Source of the DNA: Deltaproteobacteria bacterium | Lineage (GTDB): Bacteria > Desulfobacterota > Deferrisomatia > Deferrisomatales > BM512 | Direction: 5' to 3' | DNA length: 39,894 bases | Assembly (NCBI GenBank): GCA_030591565.1 | Contig: JAUVAU010000018.1 | Coordinates: forward strand, 1-39,894 | Part shown: positions 7,467 through 16,772 of the stretch, piece by piece | How the letters are laid out: each line of letters begins with the position of its first letter | How positions within the stretch are numbered: the first letter of the stretch is position 1 | Position numbers and translations under genes: made by a program | The notes under the pieces: generated by a model | The model's input: the letters and a program-made list of their open reading frames with translations, nothing else | Databases searched by the model: none | Told to the model about the DNA's origin: nothing

Positions 7467-8129
7467 ATGTTCGAGATAAGCCCTGAAGTAGCCAAAACAC
7501 TGGAGCAATCCCACGTCATCCGCGAGATCGACCGTGTCGGGTATCCCCATTTCCTCATCATGGTCCCCGACCTGGTCAAATACCGCGAATCGGAAGTGGG
7601 GCTGGAGATACACCGGGAGACCGATGGCTGCGTAGTCATCAGCGTACTGCTCTACGACATCCCCACCGAGCCGATAAGCTATGACCTGCGCTTCTACCCC
7701 GACCAGCCCGGCGACCTGAAGTTCTTGAGAGCCTTCATCGACGCGGCGCAGTTCAGGCTTCACCCCTGCGCCAACACCGGACAGAGCTGGAAGGTGCTGG
7801 AGGCTGAGAACTTCAGGGTTCCCGCCAACGTCCTGCTAAAGCTCAAACACTTCTCCCTGGACTGGCCCGAAATGCAGGCCGAAGAGGCGGAGATAGCCCA
7901 AGCCCTGGCGGAACCAGTCGCCAAACCCCAAAAGGCCGCCCCAACCAAACCCGACTCGCGCGACAAGATGATAAAGAAGCTCAAGGAGCAAAACGAGTCC
8001 TTGCGCGCCCAGCTTCGGGAAAAGGACAAACGCATCATCGAAGTGGAAGATGAACTGAACGACATCAAGAGCCGTGGGCGTTCCTACAGACTGTCGGGCG
8101 ACAGAAAAAGCTGGTGGAAGCCTTTCTAG
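7467..8129 (+). CDS. Hypothetical protein with C-terminal coiled coil
   Basis: The 220-aa product is not recognised. Residues 1-125 look like a compact alpha/beta domain (FLIMVPDLVKYRESEVGLEIH, then DLRFYPDQPGDLKFLRAF). Residues ~145-175 are an Ala/Pro/Lys-rich linker, and ~178-208 form a strongly charged heptad coiled coil (KLKEQNESLRAQLREKDKRI). It ends with a basic/aromatic tail RKSWWKPF. No signal peptide or membrane segment is present, so it is probably cytoplasmic. Codon use and the clean frame support a real gene. Its TAG stop is directly abutted by a dispersed repeat. Confidence 0.75.
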   Translation: MFEISPEVAKTLEQSHVIREIDRVGYPHFLIMVPDLVKYRESEVGLEIHRETDGCVVISVLLYDIPTEPISYDLRFYPDQPGDLKFLRAFIDAAQFRLHPCANTGQSWKVLEAENFRVPANVLLKLKHFSLDWPEMQAEEAEIAQALAEPVAKPQKAAPTKPDSRDKMIKKLKEQNESLRAQLREKDKRIIEVEDELNDIKSRGRSYRLSGDRKSWWKPF

Positions 8130-8269
8130 GGGCTTCGCCGAAAAACCCCGAAGATCTTTCTGGGCTTCCGGTTTATCGTCGGCTCAGTTAGAGGTTTGCC
8201 CGACATTAGCTAAAATCTCCGGTTTAGCGTTACCCTCCCCGCTTCGGGAGAGTTTTTCGTAGAGCCTCC
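8129..8269 (+). repeat. Dispersed hairpin repeat, copy A (internally rearranged)
   Basis: It begins on the last base of the upstream TAG stop (GGGGCTTCGCCG then AAAAACCCCG) and ends in AGTTTTTCGTAGAGCCTCC. The 3' part (TTTATCGTCGGCT, AGTTAGAGGTTTGCCC, CCCCGCTTCGGGAGAG) matches copy B at 26499-26556, with about 35 extra bases in the middle. The central hairpin of the other copies is missing. Confidence 0.75.
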
Positions 8270-8282
8270 TAAAAGTTTTCCC

Positions 8283-8312
8283 TTGCAAGCAACTCACCAA
8301 AAATGTTAAATA
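8283..8312 (+). promoter_or_regulatory. Possible promoter for rpmB
   Basis: TTGCAA (8283-8288) and TAAATA (8307-8312) are separated by 18 bases in an AT-rich stretch 50 bases upstream of the ribosomal protein gene. The -10 match is moderate. Confidence 0.35.
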
Positions 8313-8361
8313 ATGCGCTTCGTTTTAACAGACCACACATTTAGATATGAGGTATATAGAG

Positions 8362-8553
8362 ATGGCCAGGAAGTGTGAAGTTTGCGGCAAAGGTCCTGCG
8401 GTCGGCAACAACGTCAGCCACGCTAACAACAAAACCAAGAGGGTTTTGCTGCCCAACCTTCAGACCGTTCGCGCCAAGACCGATAAGGGCAACAAGCGCA
8501 TGAAGGTCTGCACCCGCTGTCTGCGTTCGGGCAAGATAATAAAAGCGGCCTGA
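8362..8553 (+). CDS. rpmB: Large ribosomal subunit protein bL28
   Basis: The ATG at 8362 gives the family start [12 protein letters not shown] and a 63-aa protein; a longer frame from 8347 adds five atypical residues. A GAGG lies upstream. It has the conserved [12 protein letters not shown] stretch and two cysteine pairs (C5-C8, C50-C53), so it is the zinc-binding C+ form of bL28. It is monocistronic, with an excellent terminator 36 bases after the stop. Confidence 0.97.
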   Translation: MARKCEVCGKGPAVGNNVSHANNKTKRVLLPNLQTVRAKTDKGNKRMKVCTRCLRSGKIIKAA

Positions 8554-8588
8554 CCGCTTACCTGCCCTATCGCCCTATTGTAGTTATC

Positions 8589-8618
8589 AAGGCCGGATCG
8601 CCATATCCGGCCTTTTTT
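8589..8618 (+). terminator. Rho-independent terminator after rpmB
   Basis: AAGGCCGGAT (8589-8598) pairs perfectly with ATCCGGCCTT (8605-8614) around a 6-base loop, followed by a T run. It may also serve the convergent TSUP operon. Confidence 0.93.
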
Positions 8619-8638
8619 ACCTCTTCAGCCCCGCAAAC

Positions 8639-9388
8639 TCACCCCACCAGCAGTTTTATTGCAAAAACTATCACCATCACGGTCACCACCGATTTGACCC
8701 AGCGGTGCCCCTTGGTCACGGTCAGCTTCACCCCGATCTGGGAACCTATCAGCGATCCTGCGGCCAGCGACAACCCCAGGGGCCAGTTCACCGCCCCCTT
8801 TGAGATGAAAATGACTATGGCGACCAGCGAGAAGGCGAGAACGCACACCACCTTCACCGCGTTGCCCCTGACCATGTCATAACCCGACATCGTCAACATT
8901 GCGAGCAGGAAGAACCCCACCCCGGCCTGGACGAAGCCTCCGTAAATACCGACGCAGAAAAACCCGACCATCTCAGCCCAGAGCGGCAGCCCTTTACCGT
9001 CATTGGTGGCCTCCGCTGCCCCTTTGCCGCCCTTTCCAACCAGCGTCCACAGGGTAACCGCGACCATGAGGAATGCCAGCAACCGCTTGAAGGTGGCGTC
9101 GTCTACCCAAAACACCGCCGTCGCCCCAAACCCCGCCCCAACCGCAGCAACCGCCGATGCCCTCAGGGCAAAGCGCCAGGGGATCACTTTATGCCTGCCA
9201 AACCCCCACACCGCGCCGATATTCTGGATGAATATGGAAATACGGTTGGTGCCGTTGGCGACCGGCACCGGCAATCCCATGAAGATCAGTATGGGCAGCG
9301 TCAAAAAGGAGCCGCCCCCGGCTATCACGTTGATCGTACCGGCGACAATTCCCGCCACGAAGAGGATAGCAGCGTCACCTAAATTCAA
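8639..9388 (-). CDS. TSUP (TauE/SafE) family permease
   Basis: This 249-aa protein has about eight hydrophobic helices. The N-terminus has the family motif GxxxGxINVIAGGGSFLTLPIL, followed by GLPVPVANGTNRI, and the repeat half has GFVQAGVGFFLLAML. TSUP proteins move sulfite, sulfoacetate or other small organic/sulfur anions across the inner membrane; the substrate here is unknown. The start is TTG at 9388, overlapping the stop of the upstream helicase-nuclease by four bases (TTGA), so translation is probably coupled. Its link to the DNA repair genes is positional only. Confidence 0.88.
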   Translation of the reverse strand: MNLGDAAILFVAGIVAGTINVIAGGGSFLTLPILIFMGLPVPVANGTNRISIFIQNIGAVWGFGRHKVIPWRFALRASAVAAVGAGFGATAVFWVDDATFKRLLAFLMVAVTLWTLVGKGGKGAAEATNDGKGLPLWAEMVGFFCVGIYGGFVQAGVGFFLLAMLTMSGYDMVRGNAVKVVCVLAFSLVAIVIFISKGAVNWPLGLSLAAGSLIGSQIGVKLTVTKGHRWVKSVVTVMVIVFAIKLLVG

Positions 9389-12300
9389 ACGTCCACCTCC
9401 TCAAACCTTCGCATCAGCGGAAAATACAACGCAGCCTTCACCTTGCGCTTCGGCTCCAGCAACCTGAAGAGCGCTGTGTAGCGTTTCAACTGCGCCCGGT
9501 GGCGTTCAACCTGCCCCCTCACAAATTCCTCAAGACCTCCACCCTCATGGGAGGTTGCCTTGAAATCAATTATCCAGCGTGTGCCGGAATCGTCAATGAA
9601 AGTCCTGTCCACCACGCCCTTGCCGAACCGTTTGCCGACCTGGCCCGTCAGGGAGTACTCGGAGGCCGCGTCGGTGGCAGCCGACATGATCCAGCGCCCC
9701 TTTTCCTCTTCAATCACAGCACAAACCGCCTCCACCACATCGACAGCGGCAGCCTCAATGGACTCCGCCCCCACCCCAAGACCGCTGAGTTTGGCGTGGA
9801 TCATGGGACCCATCCCCTCGACCCGTGCGCGGCTCCACCTGTCCAGCCCCTCATTGCCCACAGCCTCAATCAGCTGGTGCGCCAGGTTGCCGATATGTTT
9901 CCTCTGGCTCTGCGCCCAGTTGAACTCTATCTCCTCAACCGGGGAGTCTTCAATCTCTTCAGGCATGACCAGCTTGGGCGCTTCCAGTTCACCGGGAAGC
10001 CAACCGTCGGGATGGCGACTGATTTTCAGCTGCCTGATCTCCGCATCCTCTTCAACCTGCTCCATCGCCTCAAGGCCATCGAACCGATCTCCGACCACCT
10101 TCCAGAGCAGGCCGAGCATGGAGCGCGAATCGGCTTTGAACTCCCCATCCCTGCCCATATCGGCGTGGCCCCAGATGAAGAGCCGCTTCTTTGCGCGGGT
10201 CGTTGCAACATAGAGCAAGCGGCAAAGCTCATTGCGCTCCTTGCGCTTTTCAAGGTGGCGCAAAAACTCCTGCACAGGCGAGCCCTTCATCCCCGGCCCC
10301 GGCGGCGGGCCTATTATCAGCCCACCCGTCTCATCCTCATCCCAGTCGAAGAGCCGCTTGTCGCCTCCCCCCGGCTTCCTTCCGGTTCCAGGCAACAGCA
10401 CCGTGTCAAACTCCAGCCCCTTGGCCTTGTGGATGGTCATCAGGGTTATGGGTATCTCGTCACCCGGCACCGGCTGGGAATAGAGGCTGCCAAGCGCCCT
10501 GTCCACCCGCTCCGGCCTTGGGATCATCCCACCGCCCTCAAGGGATGAGAGCAGCTCGAAGTAGGCCTTGGCGTCGGAAAGGGCGTCACCCTCCAGCCAC
10601 GCAGGTGCACCCAGCGCGGTCCAGGTCGCCTCAAGGGTGATCCTCGCCGCTTCACGGCGTATCCTCCCCAGTCCCTCTTTCATTATCCTCCACACCCTCG
10701 CTATACGGGTCGCCACCGGGGCTGGAACCCTCCCGGACACATCCTCATCGAGAATCGTCGGGACCGGCCTCGCATCACCACCCACGAGCTGCATCAGGTC
10801 ACATAATGTCAGCCCGCACCAGGGCGCACGAAGGAGCGCGAGCCACGCCAACCGGTCGGAGGGGTCGCACAGCGCCTTGTAGAGGGTTCGCAAGTCATTG
10901 ACTGTTTCCCTGTTGGAGAGGGAGTAAAGCTCCTCACCCTTAAAGGGGATACCGCGCCTGTTGAACTCAGCGACGATTAATTTAAGATGGGGCCTGCCCC
11001 TCGCCAGCACCGCCACGTCACCCTGTTCACCCCATTTCCTCGCAGCCTCCACGACCTCACGCGCCTCACCAGCGTGATCCTTACCCACCACCGGAAAGAA
11101 CCGGACCTGTTCACCCTCACCTGGGTCTTCACCAGCTTCCACCCCGGCTATGCACTCCACATAGGTCACCGCGCCGGACTTGATCTCGTCAGTCTCGGGG
11201 AAGATGGCGGACAGCTCGCGGTTGTACCACTCCACAAGCAGCGGCGAGGAGCGAAAGTTCACCTTCAGGGTTAACGACCTTGGCCTTACCAGCCCGATGC
11301 CGCAATCCTCCGTCAGCTTGAAAAGCCCGACCTGGGCCTCCCTGAACCGGTAGATCGACTGCATGGGGTCGCCCACCAGAAAGATCGTGCGGCCATCACC
11401 CGGCGTCCACCCCTCCACCAACGTTTCGAGGAGGTTGAACTGCTGGTTGGAGGTGTCCTGGAACTCATCCACAAGGATGTGCTCAACCTTCCTGTCCAGC
11501 GCCAACAGCAACTCGGAGGGTTCGCCAACCTGCCCCAAGGCCCGCAGCGCGCGGTCCGACACCTCGGCGAAATCACACTGGCCGCTCTCCGCAATTGATT
11601 TGCGTAAATAATAAATGGCGAGACGCGCAACCTTCACCAGCGGCGTGATTATCCGCCACTCCTCTTCCGAGTATCGGGCCGGTGGCAGCTTGCTAATCTC
11701 ACCCAGTGCAGCAACAAGGTTCCCCTCCTCCGAGATACGCTCCATGAACTGGGCGAAGCGCTCCTTCCACTCCTTCGCCTCTCCCTTACCCGCCGGGAAC
11801 CCCTGGGACTTGTTCACCATCTTTCTTGGCTTCCCATCGGCCTTCAAAAGGAGCCAACTCAACCCTTTCCATAGCTCGATATTGTCCGCCTCCGGTCGGG
11901 GCAAAGCGGCCAATCGTTCAAAGTTCAGAGGGTGTTCATCTTCCAGATTAGACCCGGCGTAGCCTGCCAACGCAACGAGTTCGGCTTCATGGGGTAAAAG
12001 CAACCCGCGGGCGACTTGCAGGGTTGCTTCGATCATCCCCCGCAGGGCAGCCTCCAGGTTAGGGCGAATCTCGTCGGGTTTTTCCACGGTATGGCTATGG
12101 CGCAGCCACTGATCGCGCTGGGAGAGGAGCCGCACAAGCGTCTTCTTCAGCGACGCGGCCTTGTTATCATAATGGCCCAGCACAGCGGCGACGAATCCGG
12201 CGTACTCGTCGTTATGTTCTATATGAGCTAATACTTCACTCGCCGCAGCGAGGTAAAGCTCTTCGGCGTTTTGTTCTATCCTGGGGGGCCGCCCAAACCG

Positions 12301-12699
12301 GGTCAGCCAGGGCATCTTCGCCACTAAAAATGCGTTGAAGCCGTCAATCGTCATTATCCTCAACCGTGACGGATTGGTCTCAACCTCCCACCCCAACTCC
12401 CCGTTGCGCTTCGCTGCGGCCTTTGCGTAAAGAGCCCTGCGCGACTGCCCCCCCTGCTGCGCCTCCAATATCGAGTCGAGTACACGCTTGCGCATCTCGG
12501 CGGCGGCCTTGCGGGTAAAGGTAATGGCGAGAATCTGTTCGGGCTGCTCCACCTGTGCCAGGAGCGCCAGATAGCGCGCGGTGAGCAGCTCGGTCTTGCC
12601 CGAACCCGCAGGAGCCCTGACGATAAAGGACTCAGCAGTGTCCAGCGCCCTGTCACGGGTAACATGATCCACGGGCTGGTCTACCGGGGAAGTGCTCAT
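9385..12699 (-). CDS. AddA-like UvrD-family helicase with C-terminal PD-(D/E)XK nuclease
   Basis: The 1104-aa product is a superfamily 1A helicase-nuclease. Walker A is GSGKT (32-36), motif Ia/Ib has AITFTRKAAAEMRKR, Walker B is HILVDEFQDTSNQQ, motif III is GDPMQSIYRFREA, motif V is LMTIHKAKGLEFDTV and motif VI is LYVATTRAKKRLFIW. The C-terminal nuclease shows VDRTFIDD and WIIDFKATS. It probably works with the AddB-like protein upstream in processing double-strand breaks for recombination. ATG 12699 was chosen because it overlaps the upstream stop by four bases (ATGA) and has GGAGGAAG in front; the longer frame adds 11 residues. Whether the pair uses Chi-like sites cannot be seen. Confidence 0.92.
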   Translation of the reverse strand: MSTSPVDQPVDHVTRDRALDTAESFIVRAPAGSGKTELLTARYLALLAQVEQPEQILAITFTRKAAAEMRKRVLDSILEAQQGGQSRRALYAKAAAKRNGELGWEVETNPSRLRIMTIDGFNAFLVAKMPWLTRFGRPPRIEQNAEELYLAAASEVLAHIEHNDEYAGFVAAVLGHYDNKAASLKKTLVRLLSQRDQWLRHSHTVEKPDEIRPNLEAALRGMIEATLQVARGLLLPHEAELVALAGYAGSNLEDEHPLNFERLAALPRPEADNIELWKGLSWLLLKADGKPRKMVNKSQGFPAGKGEAKEWKERFAQFMERISEEGNLVAALGEISKLPPARYSEEEWRIITPLVKVARLAIYYLRKSIAESGQCDFAEVSDRALRALGQVGEPSELLLALDRKVEHILVDEFQDTSNQQFNLLETLVEGWTPGDGRTIFLVGDPMQSIYRFREAQVGLFKLTEDCGIGLVRPRSLTLKVNFRSSPLLVEWYNRELSAIFPETDEIKSGAVTYVECIAGVEAGEDPGEGEQVRFFPVVGKDHAGEAREVVEAARKWGEQGDVAVLARGRPHLKLIVAEFNRRGIPFKGEELYSLSNRETVNDLRTLYKALCDPSDRLAWLALLRAPWCGLTLCDLMQLVGGDARPVPTILDEDVSGRVPAPVATRIARVWRIMKEGLGRIRREAARITLEATWTALGAPAWLEGDALSDAKAYFELLSSLEGGGMIPRPERVDRALGSLYSQPVPGDEIPITLMTIHKAKGLEFDTVLLPGTGRKPGGGDKRLFDWDEDETGGLIIGPPPGPGMKGSPVQEFLRHLEKRKERNELCRLLYVATTRAKKRLFIWGHADMGRDGEFKADSRSMLGLLWKVVGDRFDGLEAMEQVEEDAEIRQLKISRHPDGWLPGELEAPKLVMPEEIEDSPVEEIEFNWAQSQRKHIGNLAHQLIEAVGNEGLDRWSRARVEGMGPMIHAKLSGLGVGAESIEAAAVDVVEAVCAVIEEEKGRWIMSAATDAASEYSLTGQVGKRFGKGVVDRTFIDDSGTRWIIDFKATSHEGGGLEEFVRGQVERHRAQLKRYTALFRLLEPKRKVKAALYFPLMRRFEEVDV

Positions 12700-15335
12700 G
12701 ATTCTTCCTCCCCGCCAAAGACCGACCTGCACAGCCAGGGCAGGTCACAGTACTGGCAGCTACCAAGGGATGGCAACGTCCCCGCCTCGCCCTCCTCATA
12801 TTCCCTGGCGAGGTTATCCAACGCCTGCCTCCACTCGCTCCTCAACCTCTCCCATTCCTCTGGTGTCAGTTCCTTTTTTCCCGGCTCCTCGGAAGAGAAT
12901 ATCCCCTCGATACCGGTTTCGCCCGAGAGGACTTTGGCGAAGCCGACCCCGGTGGACTCCTCGCAGGCCAGGGCATATATGGGCAGCTGGGGCAAGGTAG
13001 GCCGTCCACGCTCCTTCAAGAGCTTTGAGGTTGAAACCGCGCCCCCGGTCTTGTAGTCGAGGATGTGAACCTTGCCCCCCTCTTCCCGGTCTATTCTGTC
13101 AATACGTACATTCAGTTCAAGGCCACCGACCACCAGCTTTCTCACCGCCTCGACTTCAAGAACCTCAAAATCGGGCCGGGACTTGTCCAGCTCGACCCAG
13201 TCCCGCAGGAGCGCAGTCAGCCGCTTTCTCTCCACCCCAAGGAGCTTGGGACCCAGCGCATAACCCCGCTCCTTCTTCACCGCCTTCATCCCCTCCGAGA
13301 CAGCTTTGGCGATGGCAGCCTCCAGCTCCCGGTCGGTGGCAGCCACCAGCTTCTTCCTCGTCGGGAAGGTGGACATGAGCGCGTGGAGGGCTTCGTGGAC
13401 GCCGTTGCCTTTTTCAAGGGGCGACAACCCCTCCTCCGAGTCGCCAGCGGTGGTTGCACTCAAACGGTAGTGAGCAAAGGCGCTGAAAGGACACCTGGCC
13501 TGATCGGCAAAGAGATTGGTCCCCCCTTTTAGCTTCTCCCCCGGTTGCAGCGCGAGGGTGACGTCATCCATAGTGTCGAGGGACGTGGCAAAGCGGTGGG
13601 AGTACTGCGCCGCCGGGGTGTAATCCTCCCCCATGACGGGGTCGCCCTCGGGTATATCTTCGATGAAGCGGCTGGGTAGCACATCGGTCTGGGAGACCCG
13701 CTGCGGATAGCTGACCACCACCTCGGGCGCTGACGCAATCACCCGTGAAAACACCTCGCGTGAGTGTACAAGCTGCCCCTCGGGTGTGGATTGGCGCATC
13801 TCGGCAGCTCGTTGCAACTCGAAGGACAGGAAGGGGTTGGGCCGGGCGGCGGCGGGCAGGTGTTCATCGTCACAGCCCAGGAACCAGAGATAGTCGAACT
13901 CCGCCCCGGCAGCCTCCAGCATACCAAGCGCGACGATCGGCACCTCCTCGGATTTTGGACGAAAGGGTTGAGTGATTGCACGCTTCAGCTTCTTGACCAC
14001 CCACTTGCGGCTGGCACTCCCCCTCACATTGTCCAGCACCCCCAGCCCGCCCACAACCTCCCTGAAGGAGGTCACGGCCTGATACTCGCGGCTATTGAGC
14101 GTAGCTGTACCGGGCCACCCTCCAGCATCAAGTAGCTGGAGAAATGATCTGGCCCAAACGGAGGGAGCCCTACTGTCGTTACCGCCACCAGCACCTTGCG
14201 CGCTTTCCTTCATCTCCCCAAAACGCTCAACCAGGGACTCGGCTAAAAACACCCCCTTGGTGACCGCCAATTTCAGATCGGCTACAAGGTCGGCAAAGGT
14301 GAACTCGGTGCGGCCCCTGGCGGCCAGCCAGGAGGAGAGAATGGAACTGCCCACCACTTCACCCGGTCCCCAGAAGGGGTTGGCGATAAGCTCTCGCAGT
14401 CGTGGTGAATCGAAGGTGGAATCGACGGATGCTATTAGTTCCATAGCAGCGGCGACAACCGGCTCCTCGCCAAGACCACCGCCCAGGGAAATGTCAAAGG
14501 GGGGCGGCTTGTAGGACGCGCCGGGCATGGTGGAGGATGGATCGAGCAACTTGGTGAAGACCCGCTCTATCAGCGGCGCGTAGCGGTTCAAGTCGGAGGC
14601 GACCACCCCTATGCGCGCCTCCGGGTTACCTTCCAGTTTCGCCGCCGCCCACCTGGCTGCGCCCAGGACCTCGGCCTCGGGGTCGACAGCACAAAAGCGG
14701 GTCAGGTTGGCGTCGCAGCGGGGGAAAGGCAGCTTGACCACTTCGACCCCGGCACGTTCAAACGCCGCGAAGAGGTCCCTGTATACAGGGGTTATTTCAT
14801 CGAAGCCCGCCAGACCGATGGTCCCGGGCAGCTCTATTCCACCCTCTCCACCCTCCTCCACCACTCGAGCTAACCTGAGGGGCAGCGCACCCTCATCAAG
14901 CCATCCCTTGGCGTCCAGTTTTTTTTCATAAGCGGTGAACCAGCGGATGAACGCCTTGCATTCGTCGTCGGGGAAGTACTCTTTGCGGGGGTCGCTATTG
15001 TAGAGACCCATCAGCCTGTAGGCCTCACGGGCTACCTCGGCTGTGGTCGCGGTATCGAGATATTTTACGTCCAGGGCCTTGGCGTCTGCCTCTACTATCT
15101 CCTCCCACAGCGCCTGGGAAGTGAACCCGTCCACGACCACGCCACGCCATAGGTGCTCCCAAAGCGTCCGGGTCCAACCGCTTAGCGAGATGACCTTTGC
15201 GGAGGGCCAGCACCTCTCCCCCTTCAACTTCATCCCAGCGTCGTAACCACGTTGAATTTCGCGGGCCAGCCTGTTTTGGGCCGTCACTATCAACGCACCG
15301 TTTTGTATCAAACCCAATATTTTAGGTTCCAACAA
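12696..15335 (-). CDS. AddB-like Fe-S nuclease subunit (probable DNA repair protein)
   Basis: The 879-aa product resembles the proteobacterial AddB-like family of about 900 aa found beside AddA-like helicases. The N-terminal inactivated helicase half begins GALIVTAQNRLAREIQRGYD. The C-terminal nuclease domain has RIDRIDREEGGKVHILDYKTGGA with the catalytic D and DxK residues. The four Cys of the AddB-type [4Fe-4S] staple are visible: one in QARCPFSAFAHYRL, the others at C860, C863 and C869 (GSCQYCDLPWLC). It starts with TTG (15335) after GGAGGT and is the first gene of a three-gene minus-strand operon with the helicase and TSUP permease. Confidence 0.9.
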   Translation of the reverse strand: MLEPKILGLIQNGALIVTAQNRLAREIQRGYDAGMKLKGERCWPSAKVISLSGWTRTLWEHLWRGVVVDGFTSQALWEEIVEADAKALDVKYLDTATTAEVAREAYRLMGLYNSDPRKEYFPDDECKAFIRWFTAYEKKLDAKGWLDEGALPLRLARVVEEGGEGGIELPGTIGLAGFDEITPVYRDLFAAFERAGVEVVKLPFPRCDANLTRFCAVDPEAEVLGAARWAAAKLEGNPEARIGVVASDLNRYAPLIERVFTKLLDPSSTMPGASYKPPPFDISLGGGLGEEPVVAAAMELIASVDSTFDSPRLRELIANPFWGPGEVVGSSILSSWLAARGRTEFTFADLVADLKLAVTKGVFLAESLVERFGEMKESAQGAGGGNDSRAPSVWARSFLQLLDAGGWPGTATLNSREYQAVTSFREVVGGLGVLDNVRGSASRKWVVKKLKRAITQPFRPKSEEVPIVALGMLEAAGAEFDYLWFLGCDDEHLPAAARPNPFLSFELQRAAEMRQSTPEGQLVHSREVFSRVIASAPEVVVSYPQRVSQTDVLPSRFIEDIPEGDPVMGEDYTPAAQYSHRFATSLDTMDDVTLALQPGEKLKGGTNLFADQARCPFSAFAHYRLSATTAGDSEEGLSPLEKGNGVHEALHALMSTFPTRKKLVAATDRELEAAIAKAVSEGMKAVKKERGYALGPKLLGVERKRLTALLRDWVELDKSRPDFEVLEVEAVRKLVVGGLELNVRIDRIDREEGGKVHILDYKTGGAVSTSKLLKERGRPTLPQLPIYALACEESTGVGFAKVLSGETGIEGIFSSEEPGKKELTPEEWERLRSEWRQALDNLAREYEEGEAGTLPSLGSCQYCDLPWLCRSVFGGEEES

Positions 15336-15370
15336 ATCACCTCCGGGGGTACATTATCGGCGCTGAGCAT

Positions 15371-15398
15371 TTGCTAGACTAGCATTAACATATATAAT
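15371..15398 (+). promoter_or_regulatory. Sigma-70 promoter of the membrane protein/HgdB-like/ttcA operon
   Basis: TTGCTA (15371-15376) and a perfect TATAAT (15393-15398) are spaced by 16 bases in a sharply AT-rich gap. The -10 is about 50 bases before the ATG at 15448, which has TGGAGGAG as ribosome site. Confidence 0.7.
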
Positions 15399-15447
15399 TT
15401 GTGTTAATATTGAATTTCAAATATGGATTTATCTGGAGGAGTTACAC

Positions 15448-15768
15448 ATGTTAGACGCAATAACCGGCTGGTTCTCAGGTCTGAATCTCGACCCGTATAT
15501 GGAGCATCTCTCCAATGACAGCGTCATCTCGTATTTCGCACACCCCCTCGGCATCGGCTTCTTCGTAGCCCTGATGGTCTTTTGCTACTTCATGAGGTGG
15601 AAGATAATGTTCGCCGCCCTGGGCGCTATCCTGGCCGGGACATTCCTCCTCCAATACGTCATCTCTGACGATATCGTCGGCCCTGACAAGATGATCCTCC
15701 TCTTCGTCGGTGGCGCGGTAGCCGTTGGCGCCTTCGTCATTTACACGACCCTGATGGGAGAAGAATGA
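15448..15768 (+). CDS. Small three-helix membrane protein
   Basis: The 106-aa product is not recognised. After an amphipathic N-terminus (MLDAITGWFSGLNLDPYMEH) there are three hydrophobic stretches, about residues 34-49, 53-70 and 81-102, separated by short charged loops (MRWK, SDDIVGPDK). It has an excellent Shine-Dalgarno and its own promoter, and its stop overlaps the start of the HgdB-like gene by four bases (ATGA). The tight coupling suggests it works with the Fe-S protein encoded next, perhaps as a membrane anchor; that is inference. Confidence 0.8.
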   Translation: MLDAITGWFSGLNLDPYMEHLSNDSVISYFAHPLGIGFFVALMVFCYFMRWKIMFAALGAILAGTFLLQYVISDDIVGPDKMILLFVGGAVAVGAFVIYTTLMGEE

Positions 15769-16757
15769 CCTCTACGGGATTGATCGGCATAACCACCACC
15801 GTGCCGGTCGAAGCGGTCTTCGCCTCAGGTAAAAAGCCGGTGGACCTCAACAACCTCTTCATCACCCACCCCGACCGCAATGGGCTCATCGAAGCGGCCG
15901 AAATCTCCGGTCTCGCTCCGACCACCTGCGGCTGGATAAAGGGCATCTATTCGGCGGCTGCCGAGTATGGGGTCGAGGCTGTCATCGGCGTGATGGGTGG
16001 CGACTGTTCCAACACCCGCGCGCTGCTGGAAATTTGGCAGTTCAAGGGGCTTGGGACGATCCCCTTCGCCTACCCCTACGACCGTTCCTACGAGTCGCTA
16101 AAGGTCGAGATAGAAAAGCTCTGCGCCAACCTGGGCACAGACCTCTCCGCTGCCAATGAGTGGAAAGGCAAACTTGACACCTACCGCCGCCTCGCCGCCG
16201 AAGTGGACCGGCTCACCTGGGAAGAGAACAGGGTGACCGGCTTTGAGAACCACCTCGCGCTTGTCAGCGCCAGCGACTTTAACTCCGACCCCGAAAAATA
16301 CGGCGAGGGGCTGACCGGGCTTATAGACGAAACAAAAGGCCGGACCCCGCTGGAAGAAAAGGTGCGCCTGGGCTACATCGGCGTGCCCACCATATATGAC
16401 GGTCTTTACGAGTTTCTAGAGAGCCACGGGGCCAGGGTCGTCTTCAACGAAACGCAGCGCCAGTTTTCCCTGCCCTACTTCGACGTTGACATAGTGGAAG
16501 CCTACAGGCGGTTCACCTACCCCTACGACGTCTTCGCACGCATCGAGGATATCAAGGCGGAGATAGCGCGGCGCAAGATCACCGGCATCGTTCACTACGT
16601 GCAATCCTTCTGCTTCAGGCAGATGGAGGACGTAGTCCTGCGCCAGAGCCTCGGGGTGCCCGTGCTGACCATCGAGGGCGACCGCCCCGCCCCGCTGGAT
16701 GGCCGCACTCGCACGAGGCTTGAGAGCTTCGTCGAGATGCTCAAAGACGAGCTTTAG
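15765..16757 (+). CDS. 2-hydroxyacyl-CoA dehydratase D-component family protein (HgdB-like)
   Basis: The 330-aa protein has the fold signature of the HgdB/FldC/BcrB family: TTCGWIKG (C55), GVMGGDCSNT (C81) and, near the C-terminus, VHYVQSFCFRQMED (C283). These three Cys are placed like the [4Fe-4S] ligands of radical ketyl dehydratases, benzoyl-CoA reductase subunits and double-cubane-cluster proteins. Only one such subunit is encoded and no ASKHA-type activator (HgdC) is near, so a classical two-subunit dehydratase is unlikely from this locus alone. Its partners are a small membrane protein (4-base overlap) and a TtcA-like gene 15 bases downstream. It could be a stand-alone low-potential reductase. 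The substrate is unknown. Confidence 0.82.
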   Translation: MTSTGLIGITTTVPVEAVFASGKKPVDLNNLFITHPDRNGLIEAAEISGLAPTTCGWIKGIYSAAAEYGVEAVIGVMGGDCSNTRALLEIWQFKGLGTIPFAYPYDRSYESLKVEIEKLCANLGTDLSAANEWKGKLDTYRRLAAEVDRLTWEENRVTGFENHLALVSASDFNSDPEKYGEGLTGLIDETKGRTPLEEKVRLGYIGVPTIYDGLYEFLESHGARVVFNETQRQFSLPYFDVDIVEAYRRFTYPYDVFARIEDIKAEIARRKITGIVHYVQSFCFRQMEDVVLRQSLGVPVLTIEGDRPAPLDGRTRTRLESFVEMLKDEL

Positions 16758-16772
16758 GTCTCCCCACACCAA

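Noticed and set aside
9499-10548. 349-codon plus-strand ORF, and several similar long ORFs, antisense to the AddA-like gene
   Set aside because: Out-of-frame shadow of a GC-rich gene; low-complexity Pro/His/Arg composition, no motif, no ribosome site.
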